Source of the DNA: Desulfamplus sp.
Lineage (GTDB): Bacteria; Desulfobacterota; Desulfobacteria; Desulfobacterales; Desulfobacteraceae
Direction of reading: 5' to 3'
Assembly (NCBI GenBank): GCA_015232935.1
Contig: JADFYT010000114.1
Coordinates: 1 to 7,135, forward strand
Length of the DNA stretch: 7,135 bases
Positions within the stretch are counted from its first letter, which is position 1; each line of letters begins with the position of its first letter. The notes under the pieces are model-generated. The model saw nothing but the letters and a program-made list of their open reading frames with translations. It searched no databases and had not been told where the DNA came from. Positions 1 to 5,903 of the stretch are shown here, one piece after another. Position numbers and translations under genes: made by a program.

Positions 1-207
1 ATTATTATCTGTACGTTTGGCGACTCGGCCTTGAAAATTTTGATGGGAAGAGAGTATATGCTGACAACTGCAAGAGGAATATTTTATAATTACAATGGAA
101 TAGCTCTTATGCCCACATATCATCCTGCCCAGATTTTGGAGGACAACAGCCTGAAACGGTTTGTATGGGAAGATATGAAACAGATAATGGCAAGACTTGC
201 TGCTTAG
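1..207 (+). CDS. Uracil-DNA glycosylase, family 4 type, C-terminal part (5' end outside window)
   Basis: The open frame runs from the window edge to TAG at 205-207 and gives the last 68 residues. The product would remove uracil from DNA, starting base-excision repair. Visible is MPTYHPAQIL (about residues 37-46 of the fragment), matching the conserved PTYHPA motif near the C-terminus of family 4/5 uracil-DNA glycosylases. It is preceded by a glycine-containing segment (TFGDSALKILMG) like the family's G-x-x-A-x-x-x-L-L-G stretch and followed by a KRFVWEDMKQI helix, also typical of the family. The catalytic motif near the N-terminus and the cysteines that bind the 4Fe-4S cluster in this family lie outside the window, so completeness and the exact subfamily cannot be judged. 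It is separated from xerC by 93 bp containing a probable terminator, so it probably ends its own transcript. Confidence 0.82.
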   Translation: MIICTFGDSALKILMGREYMLTTARGIFYNYNGIALMPTYHPAQILEDNSLKRFVWEDMKQIMARLAA

Positions 208-217
208 AGTCTTATCC

Positions 218-259
218 TTGATTTTCTTGTTATTCTGGCAAGAAAATAGCAATTTTTTT
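218..259 (+). terminator. Probable intrinsic terminator after the uracil-DNA glycosylase gene
   Basis: ATTTTCTTG (221-229) pairs perfectly with CAAGAAAAT (239-247) around a 9-nt loop. TTG (218-220) can add three pairs with CAA (250-252) across a 2-nt bulge, and seven T residues follow at once (253-259). The stem is AT-rich, so termination may be partial. The position, 10 bp after the stop codon and before xerC, fits. Confidence 0.6.
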
Positions 260-300
260 CGATTCTGGCTTGTCCAGGTTAGTGAGATTACTGAATATCT

Positions 301-1284
301 ATGGTGACGTTTTTGAAATCTTTTCTAAATATTCTTGAGGCTGAAAAGGGCTATTCTCCACATACAATTACCGCCTATAAAAATGATTTAAGTGATTATT
401 TCAAACATCTTGAAAAAAGGTATCTGTCCGGCAATATTCAAGCGTCATCTGCAAACGCATGTTCAACAGATGTATGTTCCAAAAAAACTGATGCCTCCCA
501 AACAGAACCTCAATATTTGACTGATGAGCTTTTCTTGCAATTTGCAAGGCAGGATTATAAAAATATCGCAAGAGATTACATGATGCACCTTGCTGGAACA
601 GGAATCAAAAAAAGCTCAATGGCAAGAAAGCTCTCATCTCTTAAATCCTTTTTTAATCATCTTGTCCGCAATGGAGAGCTTGATCTCAATCCGGCAGAAA
701 TGGTCTCAATGCCAAAAGTTCCGCGTAACATACCAGATTTTCTCACTGTTGATGACCTGTTTTTGCTGCTGGATTCAATAAAAACTGATTCTCTTCCTGG
801 AAAGAGAAACCTTGCTATTATAGAGACATTTTATTCTACTGGTATCCGTTTGTCTGAAATGTCAGCCCTTGACTTTGATGATATCAATTTTGAGGAGCAA
901 TTTATCAAAATTTCAGCGGGCAAGGGTGGCAAGGATAGAATTGTGCCTGTGGGAGAGAGAGCATTGCAGGCTGTTTTGCAATATCGGCATATGCTTGGCC
1001 ATCGGTTCAAGCCTCTTTTTCTCAATAAAAATCTGACACGGCTGACCGGCCGCTCCATGGGGCGTATCCTTGATAAGATTGTCTCTGAGTGCAGCCTCAG
1101 GCTACATGTATCTCCTCATATGTTGCGGCACTCGTTTGCTACCCACATGCTGGACGCGGGTGCTGATCTTCGTGGAATACAGGAAATTTTGGGACACGAA
1201 AGTCTGTCCACGACACAGATATACACTCATGTGACTATCGACAAACTGATGCAGGTGTATGACAAGGCTCATCCAAGGAGTTAG
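301..1284 (+). CDS. xerC: Tyrosine recombinase XerC
   Basis: Site-specific recombinase that, with a partner XerD, resolves chromosome dimers at dif near the replication terminus. The 327-residue protein has an N-terminal core-binding (SAM-like) domain (about 1-135) and a C-terminal catalytic domain (about 145-320). The full catalytic set is visible: Arg183 (STGIRLSE), Lys208 (GKGGKDR), His273 and Arg276 (HMLRHSFATHML), His299 (LGHESLSTTQ) and nucleophile Tyr308 (QIYTHV). The VYDKAHPR ending resembles XerC rather than XerD. It is about 30 residues longer than the usual 295-300; the excess lies around residues 42-72, a Ser/Ala/Cys/Thr-rich stretch. ATG at 301 is taken as start, but the ribosome binding site is poor (AGTGAG at 281-286, 14 nt away) and GTG at 304 is possible. 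hslV follows after 127 bp, as in the xerC/codV-hslV-hslU cluster known from other bacteria. Confidence 0.93.
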   Translation: MVTFLKSFLNILEAEKGYSPHTITAYKNDLSDYFKHLEKRYLSGNIQASSANACSTDVCSKKTDASQTEPQYLTDELFLQFARQDYKNIARDYMMHLAGTGIKKSSMARKLSSLKSFFNHLVRNGELDLNPAEMVSMPKVPRNIPDFLTVDDLFLLLDSIKTDSLPGKRNLAIIETFYSTGIRLSEMSALDFDDINFEEQFIKISAGKGGKDRIVPVGERALQAVLQYRHMLGHRFKPLFLNKNLTRLTGRSMGRILDKIVSECSLRLHVSPHMLRHSFATHMLDAGADLRGIQEILGHESLSTTQIYTHVTIDKLMQVYDKAHPRS

Positions 1285-1300
1285 AAACAGGAATTTTGAT

Positions 1301-1316
1301 TTTTACCATGAAAATT
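1301..1316 (+). repeat. Dispersed copy of the ACCATGAAAATT intergenic repeat
   Basis: The 16 bp TTTTACCATGAAAATT here, between xerC and hslV, are identical to 1983-1998 between hslV and hslU. Both copies have a TTxTGATTT-like context nearby. The copy lies 95 bp before the hslV start. It could be a member of a genome-wide intergenic repeat family or a shared protein-binding site; the sequence alone does not decide. Confidence 0.5.
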
Positions 1317-1340
1317 TGTTTTTACTTGCCTGAAAAAAAC

Positions 1341-1357
1341 CACGTCCTGTGGGCGTG
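1341..1357. other. GC-rich hairpin in the xerC-hslV gap
   Basis: CACGTCC (1341-1347) can pair with GGGCGTG (1351-1357) around loop TGT, with one G-U wobble in + strand RNA. No T run follows on the + strand. On the - strand the same stem (with one A-C mismatch) is followed after one base by T7 (complement of A7 at 1333-1339), the look of a terminator for antisense transcription. It lies in the likely 5' leader of hslV, 54 bp before the start codon. Confidence 0.4.
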
Positions 1358-1394
1358 ACGATTATTATTGTAGCCTGGAAGAATTATGAAAAAC

Positions 1395-1400
1395 AAGGAG
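1395..1400 (+). promoter_or_regulatory. hslV ribosome binding site (decides the start)
   Basis: AAGGAG lies 11 nt before ATG 1412. The frame stays open up to a GTG at 1349, but that would add 21 residues with no family counterpart and has no such site before it. ATG 1412 places the catalytic threonine after a short removable propeptide, as the family requires. Confidence 0.75.
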
Positions 1401-1411
1401 TAAAAGTAACT

Positions 1412-1948
1412 ATGACAGAACAGTTTCACGGTACCACCATTCTTGCCCTGCGACACAAGGGAAAGGTTGTGGTTGCAGGAGATGGACAGGTAACACTTGG
1501 CAATACAATTACAAAACACCACGCAAAAAAGGTGCGTAGAATATACAATAACAAGATAATTACAGGTTTTGCAGGTGCCACCGCAGATGCCCTTCATCTT
1601 GCTGAAAAATTAGAGCAGAAACTTGAGCGCTTCAATGGAAATCTGACCAGAGGTGCTGTTGAGCTTGCAAGGGAGTGGCGCACAGACAAATACCTGAGAA
1701 AACTTGAGGCAATGATGATTGCGGCTGACGAGACAAATACCTATCTTCTTTCAGGCAACGGTGATGTGATTGAGCCTGACGAAGGGGTAATCAGTATTGG
1801 TTCCGGCAGTGTATCGGCCCATGCTGCCGCATATGCCTTGATGAACAATACCGGCCTTGACGCAAGGACAATTGTGGAAAAAGCCATGTCCATTGCAGCA
1901 TCATTATGCATTTATACCAATACCAACATAACTGTAGAAGAGATATAG
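1412..1948 (+). CDS. hslV: ATP-dependent protease subunit HslV (ClpQ)
   Basis: Proteolytic core of the cytoplasmic HslVU (ClpQY) protease: an N-terminal-threonine peptidase forming a double hexameric ring capped by HslU. From ATG 1412 the product is 178 residues, the family's normal size. A 7-residue propeptide (MTEQFHG) precedes TTI, so Thr8 becomes the catalytic Thr1. AGDGQ (22-26) contains Asp24 (mature Asp17), and Lys40 (mature Lys33) lies in the KKVRRIYNNK segment. GFAGATADA, WRTDKYLRKLEA, SGNGDVIEPDEG and CIYTN are typical family blocks. Two conserved patches are unusual: the common GSGGPYA is GSGSVSA (130-136), and the common G-D/E-IC before IYTN is ASLC (163-166). The catalytic residues and the frame are intact, so I expect function. 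hslU follows after 162 bp. Confidence 0.95.
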   Translation: MTEQFHGTTILALRHKGKVVVAGDGQVTLGNTITKHHAKKVRRIYNNKIITGFAGATADALHLAEKLEQKLERFNGNLTRGAVELAREWRTDKYLRKLEAMMIAADETNTYLLSGNGDVIEPDEGVISIGSGSVSAHAAAYALMNNTGLDARTIVEKAMSIAASLCIYTNTNITVEEI

Positions 1949-1983
1949 CAGCCTGCAAACCGCAACACTCTTCAATAAATAAT

Positions 1984-2029
1984 TTTACCATGAAAATTCA
2001 TTCTGATTTACCATGGAAATATATTCTGA
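1984..2029 (+). repeat. Imperfect tandem repeat, 2 x 23 bp, between hslV and hslU
   Basis: Unit 1984-2006 and unit 2007-2029 share 20 of 23 positions; both start TTTACCATG and end ATTCTGA. A third start (TTTTCGTAATTC, 2030 on) diverges quickly. The ACCATGAAAATT part also occurs at 1301-1316. The array lies 36-112 bp after the hslV stop and 82 bp before hslU. The rest of the 162-bp gap (2030-2110) shows no gene. Confidence 0.75.
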
Positions 2030-2110
2030 TTTTCGTAATTCGGGGTTGCCACACAACGGCCATGCCAGTTTGATAAATAGTTTTGAATAGATAATAAAGA
2101 GAAAAATATA

Positions 2111-3577
2111 ATGCTGAACGATCTTAAACCTAAGGAAATTGTAGAAAAACTTGACAGATATATAATTGGACAAAAAGATACTAAAAAATCGGTTGCCATT
2201 GCCTTGAGAAACCGCTGGAGAAGAAGACAGGTACCAGAAGATCTCAGGGATGAAATAGCTCCCAAGAATATTATCCTTATTGGCTCTACAGGTGTTGGAA
2301 AGACTGAAATTGCAAGGCGGCTTGCAAATCTTACAAACTCTCCTTTTTACAAGGTAGAGGCATCCAAGTTTACAGAAGTTGGATATGTAGGGCGTGATGT
2401 GGAGTCCATGATCCGTGATCTTGTTGAACTTACTGTTAACAATGTAAAGGCTCAACAGCAGGAATCAGTTCAGGAAAAGGCTGCAATCATTGCTGAAGAG
2501 AGAGTTCTGGATCTTCTGCTTCCAGGGTCTGAATCAAAATCAAATGGTCAGGGGGGGGCAGATGTTAATGGTCAGGCAGCGGATGAGAATGGAATAAAGC
2601 TCTCTCTTGCCGGGACACCTTCCTCCAATATAATGGATAATCTCCAGGAGAGCCAGAACAGTATAGATATAGTTACGTCCGCTTCAGGCAAGGATGTCTC
2701 CTCAACTCGCGAAAAACTCAGAAAAATGCTCAGAGCCGGCAAACTTGATAAACGCCTTGTAGATATGGATGTACCTTCCCGTGCCATGCCGATTATCGAG
2801 ATTTTTTCAAATACCGGTATGGAAGAGATGGGAATAAACATGAAGGATATGCTGGGAAGCATGATGCCTAAAAATACCAAACGCCGCAAGGTCAAGGTTT
2901 CAGAAGCACTCAAAATCCTGTCTCAGGAAGAGGCTGCCCATCTTGTGGATATGGAAAAGGTTACAACAGAGGCAGTGGAGCTTGTTGAGCAGTCAGGTAT
3001 CATATTTCTGGACGAGATTGACAAGATTGCCGGAAACGGCGGAGGAGGGCACGGTCCTGAAGTTTCCAGAGAGGGTGTTCAAAGAGATCTGCTTCCTATT
3101 GTTGAGGGAAGTTCAGTGCCCACCAAGTATGGCATTGTGAAGACCGACCATATCCTTTTTATTGCGTCCGGTGCTTTTCACACATCAAAGCCATCGGATC
3201 TTATTCCTGAACTCCAGGGCAGATTTCCAATACGGGTGGAGCTGCACTCTCTTGGCAAAGAGGAGTTTGCAAGGATACTTACCGAACCCAGAAATGCCTT
3301 GATCTTGCAGTACATCGCACTGCTTCGTACTGAAGGAGTGCAGATCGAGTTTACAGATGACTCTATCGAGAGGATTGCCGCAATTGCCGTGGATGTTAAC
3401 GAGAGGACTGAAAACATAGGTGCCAGAAGGCTGCACACCTTGATGGAGAAGCTGCTTGAGGATGTTCTGTTTGAGGCTCCAGACACCAGCGAAAAGATTG
3501 TTGTTGACGCATCTTTTGTGGACAAACAGTTAATGGCTATTGTAAAGGACGAGGATTTGAGCAGGTATATACTGTAG
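2111..3577 (+). CDS. hslU: ATP-dependent protease ATPase subunit HslU (ClpY)
   Basis: AAA+ unfoldase that recognises, unfolds and threads proteins into HslV. Domains in order: N-domain with the Walker A loop (GSTGVGKT, 58-65, Lys64), pore loop GYVG (91-94), I domain (about 110-260), Walker B (IIFLDE, 297-302), arginine-finger region LQGR (Arg371), sensor-2 GARRLHT (437-443) and the tail EDLSRYIL that docks into HslV. At 488 residues it exceeds the roughly 443 of E. coli. The surplus is in the I domain around 138-200, a low-complexity stretch with an NGQ repeat and a G8 tract. Walker A has Ser59 where HslU usually has Pro (GPTGVGKT). ATG 2111 aligns with the family N-terminus (LKPKEIVEKLDRYIIGQ); the ribosome binding site is only A/G-rich (AAAGAGA, 2096-2102, 8 nt away). 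argB follows after 76 bp. Confidence 0.96.
   Translation: MLNDLKPKEIVEKLDRYIIGQKDTKKSVAIALRNRWRRRQVPEDLRDEIAPKNIILIGSTGVGKTEIARRLANLTNSPFYKVEASKFTEVGYVGRDVESMIRDLVELTVNNVKAQQQESVQEKAAIIAEERVLDLLLPGSESKSNGQGGADVNGQAADENGIKLSLAGTPSSNIMDNLQESQNSIDIVTSASGKDVSSTREKLRKMLRAGKLDKRLVDMDVPSRAMPIIEIFSNTGMEEMGINMKDMLGSMMPKNTKRRKVKVSEALKILSQEEAAHLVDMEKVTTEAVELVEQSGIIFLDEIDKIAGNGGGGHGPEVSREGVQRDLLPIVEGSSVPTKYGIVKTDHILFIASGAFHTSKPSDLIPELQGRFPIRVELHSLGKEEFARILTEPRNALILQYIALLRTEGVQIEFTDDSIERIAAIAVDVNERTENIGARRLHTLMEKLLEDVLFEAPDTSEKIVVDASFVDKQLMAIVKDEDLSRYIL
2543..2576 (+). repeat. Short duplication and G8 tract inside hslU
   Basis: AATGGTCAGG occurs at 2543-2552 and 2567-2576, exactly 24 bp (8 codons) apart, giving two NGQ tripeptides at residues 145 and 153. 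The first copy runs into eight consecutive G (2551-2558), a replication-slippage-prone tract. A one-base change there would end HslU inside its I domain; as given, the frame is intact. Confidence 0.7.
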
Positions 3578-3578
3578 G

Positions 3579-3596
3579 CAATATAGCTTTATATTG
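3579..3596 (+). other. Perfect AT-rich hairpin just after hslU
   Basis: CAATATA (3579-3585) and TATATTG (3590-3596) form a perfect 7-bp stem around loop GCTT, two bases after the hslU stop. No strong T run follows, so it is better read as a 3'-end stabilising or processing hairpin than a terminator. Confidence 0.4.
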
Positions 3597-3600
3597 TTGG

Positions 3601-3642
3601 TTTCTGACGGGTTTTATTTCTGATGGGTCAGGGAGTTTTTTT
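3601..3642 (+). promoter_or_regulatory. Repeat and alternative hairpins with T7 before argB, possible weak terminator or attenuator
   Basis: TTTCTGACGGGT (3601-3612) and TTTCTGATGGGT (3617-3628) match at 11 of 12 positions with a 16-bp period. CTGAC (3604-3608) can pair with GTCAG (3627-3631), or CTGA (3620-3623) with TCAG (3628-3631). The two pairings exclude each other, and T7 (3636-3642) follows. This separates hslU from argB and could tune read-through into the arginine genes. The stems are only 4-5 bp, so the role is speculative. Confidence 0.3.
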
Positions 3643-3653
3643 GGGGTATAACT

Positions 3654-4523
3654 ATGAATGTAGCGGACATATTAATTGAGGCACTGCCTTATATACGTAA
3701 ATTTTCAGGTAAAACCATTGTGGTTAAATATGGCGGACATGCAATGGTGGATGAAAATCTGAAAGAGGATTTTGCAAGCGACATCACACTGTTGAAATAT
3801 GTAGGTTTGAATCCTGTTGTGGTTCATGGCGGAGGCCCTCAGATCAACAAGGTTCTTGGTGCAATGGGCATCACTCCAAGTTTTGTCAGAGGGATGAGAT
3901 ACACTGACGGACAAACAATGGACGTGGTTGAGATGGTTCTCGGGGGCAAGGTAAACAAGGAGATTGTAGCCAGAATAAACCGGAAAGGTGGGAAAACTGT
4001 CGGCCTTACCGGTAAGGATGGCAACCTTATTGTTGCCGAAAAGATGACCATATACCAGGAGAGCCAAGGGGATAACCCACCGGAAATCATTGATCCTGGT
4101 ATGGTAGGAAGGGTCTTGCAAATCAATCCTGAAATTATCCACACCCTTACCGACAGGGGCTTCATACCGGTGATTGCTCCGGTTGGCGTTGGCGAAAATG
4201 GAGAGACCTACAACATCAATGCAGATCTTGTAGCATCAAAAATTGCCTCAGCTCTCAATGCCGAGCGTCTGATTCTTATGACTGATGTGGATGGCCTTCT
4301 TGATTCTGGCTCAAATCTTGTCTCCTCTGTTGACGCAAGAACCATACACAGCATGATCCGGAGCGGAGATATAAAGGGCGGCATGATTCCCAAGATGGAG
4401 TGTGCTCTGGAGGTTCTTGAGAACGGGGTTTTGAAATCACATATAATCAATGGAACAAGGCCACATGCCCTGCTGCTTGAACTTTTCACGGATTCAGGTA
4501 TTGGAACCCAGGTGACTCTATAG
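3654..4523 (+). CDS. argB: Acetylglutamate kinase ArgB, probably the arginine-sensitive class
   Basis: Phosphorylates N-acetyl-L-glutamate with ATP, the second step of arginine synthesis, in the cytoplasm. The 289-residue protein has the amino-acid-kinase fold: Lys25 in VVKYGGHAM, glycine loop GGGPQI (59-64), the substrate-binding RGMRYTD segment (Arg82), YNINAD (Asn188, Asp191), the ATP-site loop MTDVDGL (209-215) and Lys247 in GGMIPKM. Feedback sensitivity is suggested by the N-terminal helix VADILIEALPYIRKF (Tyr13) and the C-terminal series His263, Asn266-Gly267, His271, Glu276, Gly282 and Gly284-Thr285 (HIING...H..LLELFT..G.GT), both characteristic of hexameric arginine-inhibited enzymes. 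Start: ATG 3654 is the only start codon after the in-frame TGA at 3621; GGGG (3643-3646) lies 7 nt before it. argD follows after 76 bp. Confidence 0.96.
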   Translation: MNVADILIEALPYIRKFSGKTIVVKYGGHAMVDENLKEDFASDITLLKYVGLNPVVVHGGGPQINKVLGAMGITPSFVRGMRYTDGQTMDVVEMVLGGKVNKEIVARINRKGGKTVGLTGKDGNLIVAEKMTIYQESQGDNPPEIIDPGMVGRVLQINPEIIHTLTDRGFIPVIAPVGVGENGETYNINADLVASKIASALNAERLILMTDVDGLLDSGSNLVSSVDARTIHSMIRSGDIKGGMIPKMECALEVLENGVLKSHIINGTRPHALLLELFTDSGIGTQVTL

Positions 4524-4550
4524 AAACGGCAAGTGACGCTATAGAAACAG
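4512..4550 (+). repeat. Tandem duplication of the argB 3' end
   Basis: 4512-4529 (GTGACTCTATAGAAACGG) and 4533-4550 (GTGACGCTATAGAAACAG) match at 16 of 18 positions with a 21-bp period. The unit includes the last argB codons and its TAG, so an in-frame second copy ending in TAG (4542-4544) lies just past the true stop. Read-through would add seven residues. Confidence 0.7.
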
Positions 4551-4599
4551 TATGATAAATTATTTTAAGCAGACAACCTGAAACAGGAAAAAGATCATC

Positions 4600-5772
4600 A
4601 TGAACACTATCGAGAAGACAGACAAATATGTTTTTAATACCTATGGACGGATTCAAAAGGTCTTTGTCCGTGGAGAGGGGGCAACCCTGTGGGATGAAGA
4701 CGGCAATAAATATACTGATTTTCTTGCCGGTATCGCTGTATGCAGCCTTGGCCACTGCCATCCTGATGTGACATCTGTAATTACGCATCAGGCATCAACC
4801 CTGGTGCATGTCTCCAATCTCTATTATACCCAACCTCAGGCTGAGCTTGCCAGAGTGCTTGTAGAAAAGAGTTTTGCGGACAAGGTCTTTTTTGCAAATT
4901 CCGGTGCCGAGGCAAACGAGGCTGCCATAAAACTTGCCAGACGTTATTTTAATCGTGAAGAGGGCAATCAACGATATAAGATAATCTCGATGAAACAGTC
5001 CTTTCACGGCAGAACCATGGCCACCCTTACTGCCACCGGACAGGACAAGATCAAGCATGGCTTTCAGCCTCTGATCGATGGATTTGTCCATATACCTTTT
5101 AATGATATCAATGCACTTGAGGAGGCAATGGACGGCACTGTGTGTGCTGTTATGATGGAGCCGGTGCAGGGTGAAGGGGGTGTTGTCGCTGCTGATCCTG
5201 ATTATTTAAGGAGTGTAAGGGAGCTTTGCGACAAGGAGGGCATTCTTCTTGTATATGATGAGGTACAGACCGGTATGGGGCGCTGCGGCCGTCTGTTTGC
5301 CCATGAGATGTATGATGTAAAGCCGGATATCATGACTCTTGCAAAGGCTCTGGCAAATGGATTGCCTATGGGGGCCATGCTTGCAACTGAAAAGGCGGCA
5401 CAGGGATTTGCAGTTGGAAGTCATGCCACAACTTTTGGAGGAACTCCTCTTGTGGCATCAGTAGCACTGACTGTTTTGTCGATTATATCTGAGCCGGAGT
5501 TTCTCAGGAATTGCACAGACAAGGGTGAGTATTTTAAAAGCAGACTCAATTTACTCAAGAAGAGCCATCCTCAAATAAAAGATGTAAGGGGCCAGGGTCT
5601 GCTGATTGGTATGGAGCTTGACGTTGAAGCAGCTCCTGTTGTGGAAAAATGTCTGGAAAAAGGCTTTATTATTAATGCCATACAGGGTAATATTTTACGT
5701 TTTGCGCCTCCCCTTATTGTAAGCAGGGAGGAGATTGATGCCCTTGTGGATGTGCTGGATACTGTTTTGTAG
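4600..5772 (+). CDS. argD: Acetylornithine aminotransferase ArgD
   Basis: PLP enzyme that makes N2-acetylornithine from N-acetylglutamate semialdehyde with glutamate as amino donor, the fourth step of arginine synthesis; many ArgD proteins also serve lysine synthesis. The 390 residues match the usual size. Fold-type I class III markers in order: SGAEANEAA (101-109, phosphate binding), FHGRT (135-139), EPVQGEGG (187-194), VYDEVQTGMGR (218-228, Asp220 holds the pyridine ring), the Schiff-base Lys249 in TLAKALANGLPMGA, and HATTFGGTPL (275-284). The family N-terminus (YVFNTYGR) and ending (EEIDALVDVLDTVL) are both present. AGGA at 4585-4588 lies 11 nt before ATG 4600. Between argB and argD, 4551-4599 shows nothing beyond this site. 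The TAG stop overlaps a GTG (TAGTG) that opens a 43-codon frame in the GC-rich islet. Confidence 0.96.
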   Translation: MNTIEKTDKYVFNTYGRIQKVFVRGEGATLWDEDGNKYTDFLAGIAVCSLGHCHPDVTSVITHQASTLVHVSNLYYTQPQAELARVLVEKSFADKVFFANSGAEANEAAIKLARRYFNREEGNQRYKIISMKQSFHGRTMATLTATGQDKIKHGFQPLIDGFVHIPFNDINALEEAMDGTVCAVMMEPVQGEGGVVAADPDYLRSVRELCDKEGILLVYDEVQTGMGRCGRLFAHEMYDVKPDIMTLAKALANGLPMGAMLATEKAAQGFAVGSHATTFGGTPLVASVALTVLSIISEPEFLRNCTDKGEYFKSRLNLLKKSHPQIKDVRGQGLLIGMELDVEAAPVVEKCLEKGFIINAIQGNILRFAPPLIVSREEIDALVDVLDTVL

Positions 5773-5903
5773 TGCCTCGTTTGCCTGGCGGTCTGTTCAA
5801 GAAGCTCCTGCCGTACAAACCATTGCAGCGGATCCTGAGAACCGGCACGGCCGGAGCACAAGTATTTTGCTTCCGGGCACAACGAAGAATGAAAGTCATA
5901 TAA
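5772..5903 (+). other. GC-rich islet with a 43-codon open frame after argD (origin unknown)
   Basis: 5771-5880 holds 64 G+C in 110 bp by my count, against 23 in the next 80 bp. The islet is bounded by an imperfect inverted repeat: CGTTTGCCTGG (5778-5788) against CCGGGCACAACG (5873-5884), with one gap and one mismatch. It contains a perfect hairpin CCGGC-ACG-GCCGG (5842-5854). A frame starting GTG 5772, overlapping the argD stop, ends at TAA 5903 and encodes a basic 43-residue peptide (begins VPRLPGGLFKKLLPYK, ends CFRAQRRMKVI). It has no clear ribosome binding site and I do not recognise it. It may be a small non-autonomous repeat element or a remnant rather than a gene. Confidence 0.4.

Noticed and set aside
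270..298. Promoter for xerC (TTGTCC ... GAATAT)
   Set aside because: The -10 matches only three of six positions and nearly touches the start codon.
1386..1403. Five-codon frame (ATG AAA AAC AAG GAG TAA) overlapping the hslV ribosome binding site
   Set aside because: No ribosome binding site of its own, and such short frames arise by chance.
1349..1411. Longer HslV from GTG 1349
   Set aside because: It would add 21 residues that the family lacks, runs through a hairpin, and has no ribosome binding site; ATG 1412 has AAGGAG.
2070..2097. Sigma-70-like promoter TTGATA-16 bp-TAATAA before hslU
   Set aside because: The start point would fall about 7 bp before the hslU ATG, downstream of the A/G-rich ribosome binding site. 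In AT-rich sequence such matches are frequent.
1985..2455. 156-codon minus-strand frame over the hslU start
   Set aside because: Mostly antisense to well-conserved hslU, without recognisable motifs.
4551..4567. Possible ArgR/AhrC operator before argD
   Set aside because: Palindromic AT-rich stretch resembles the ARG box only loosely; the two half-sites do not match TGAAT/ATTCA well.
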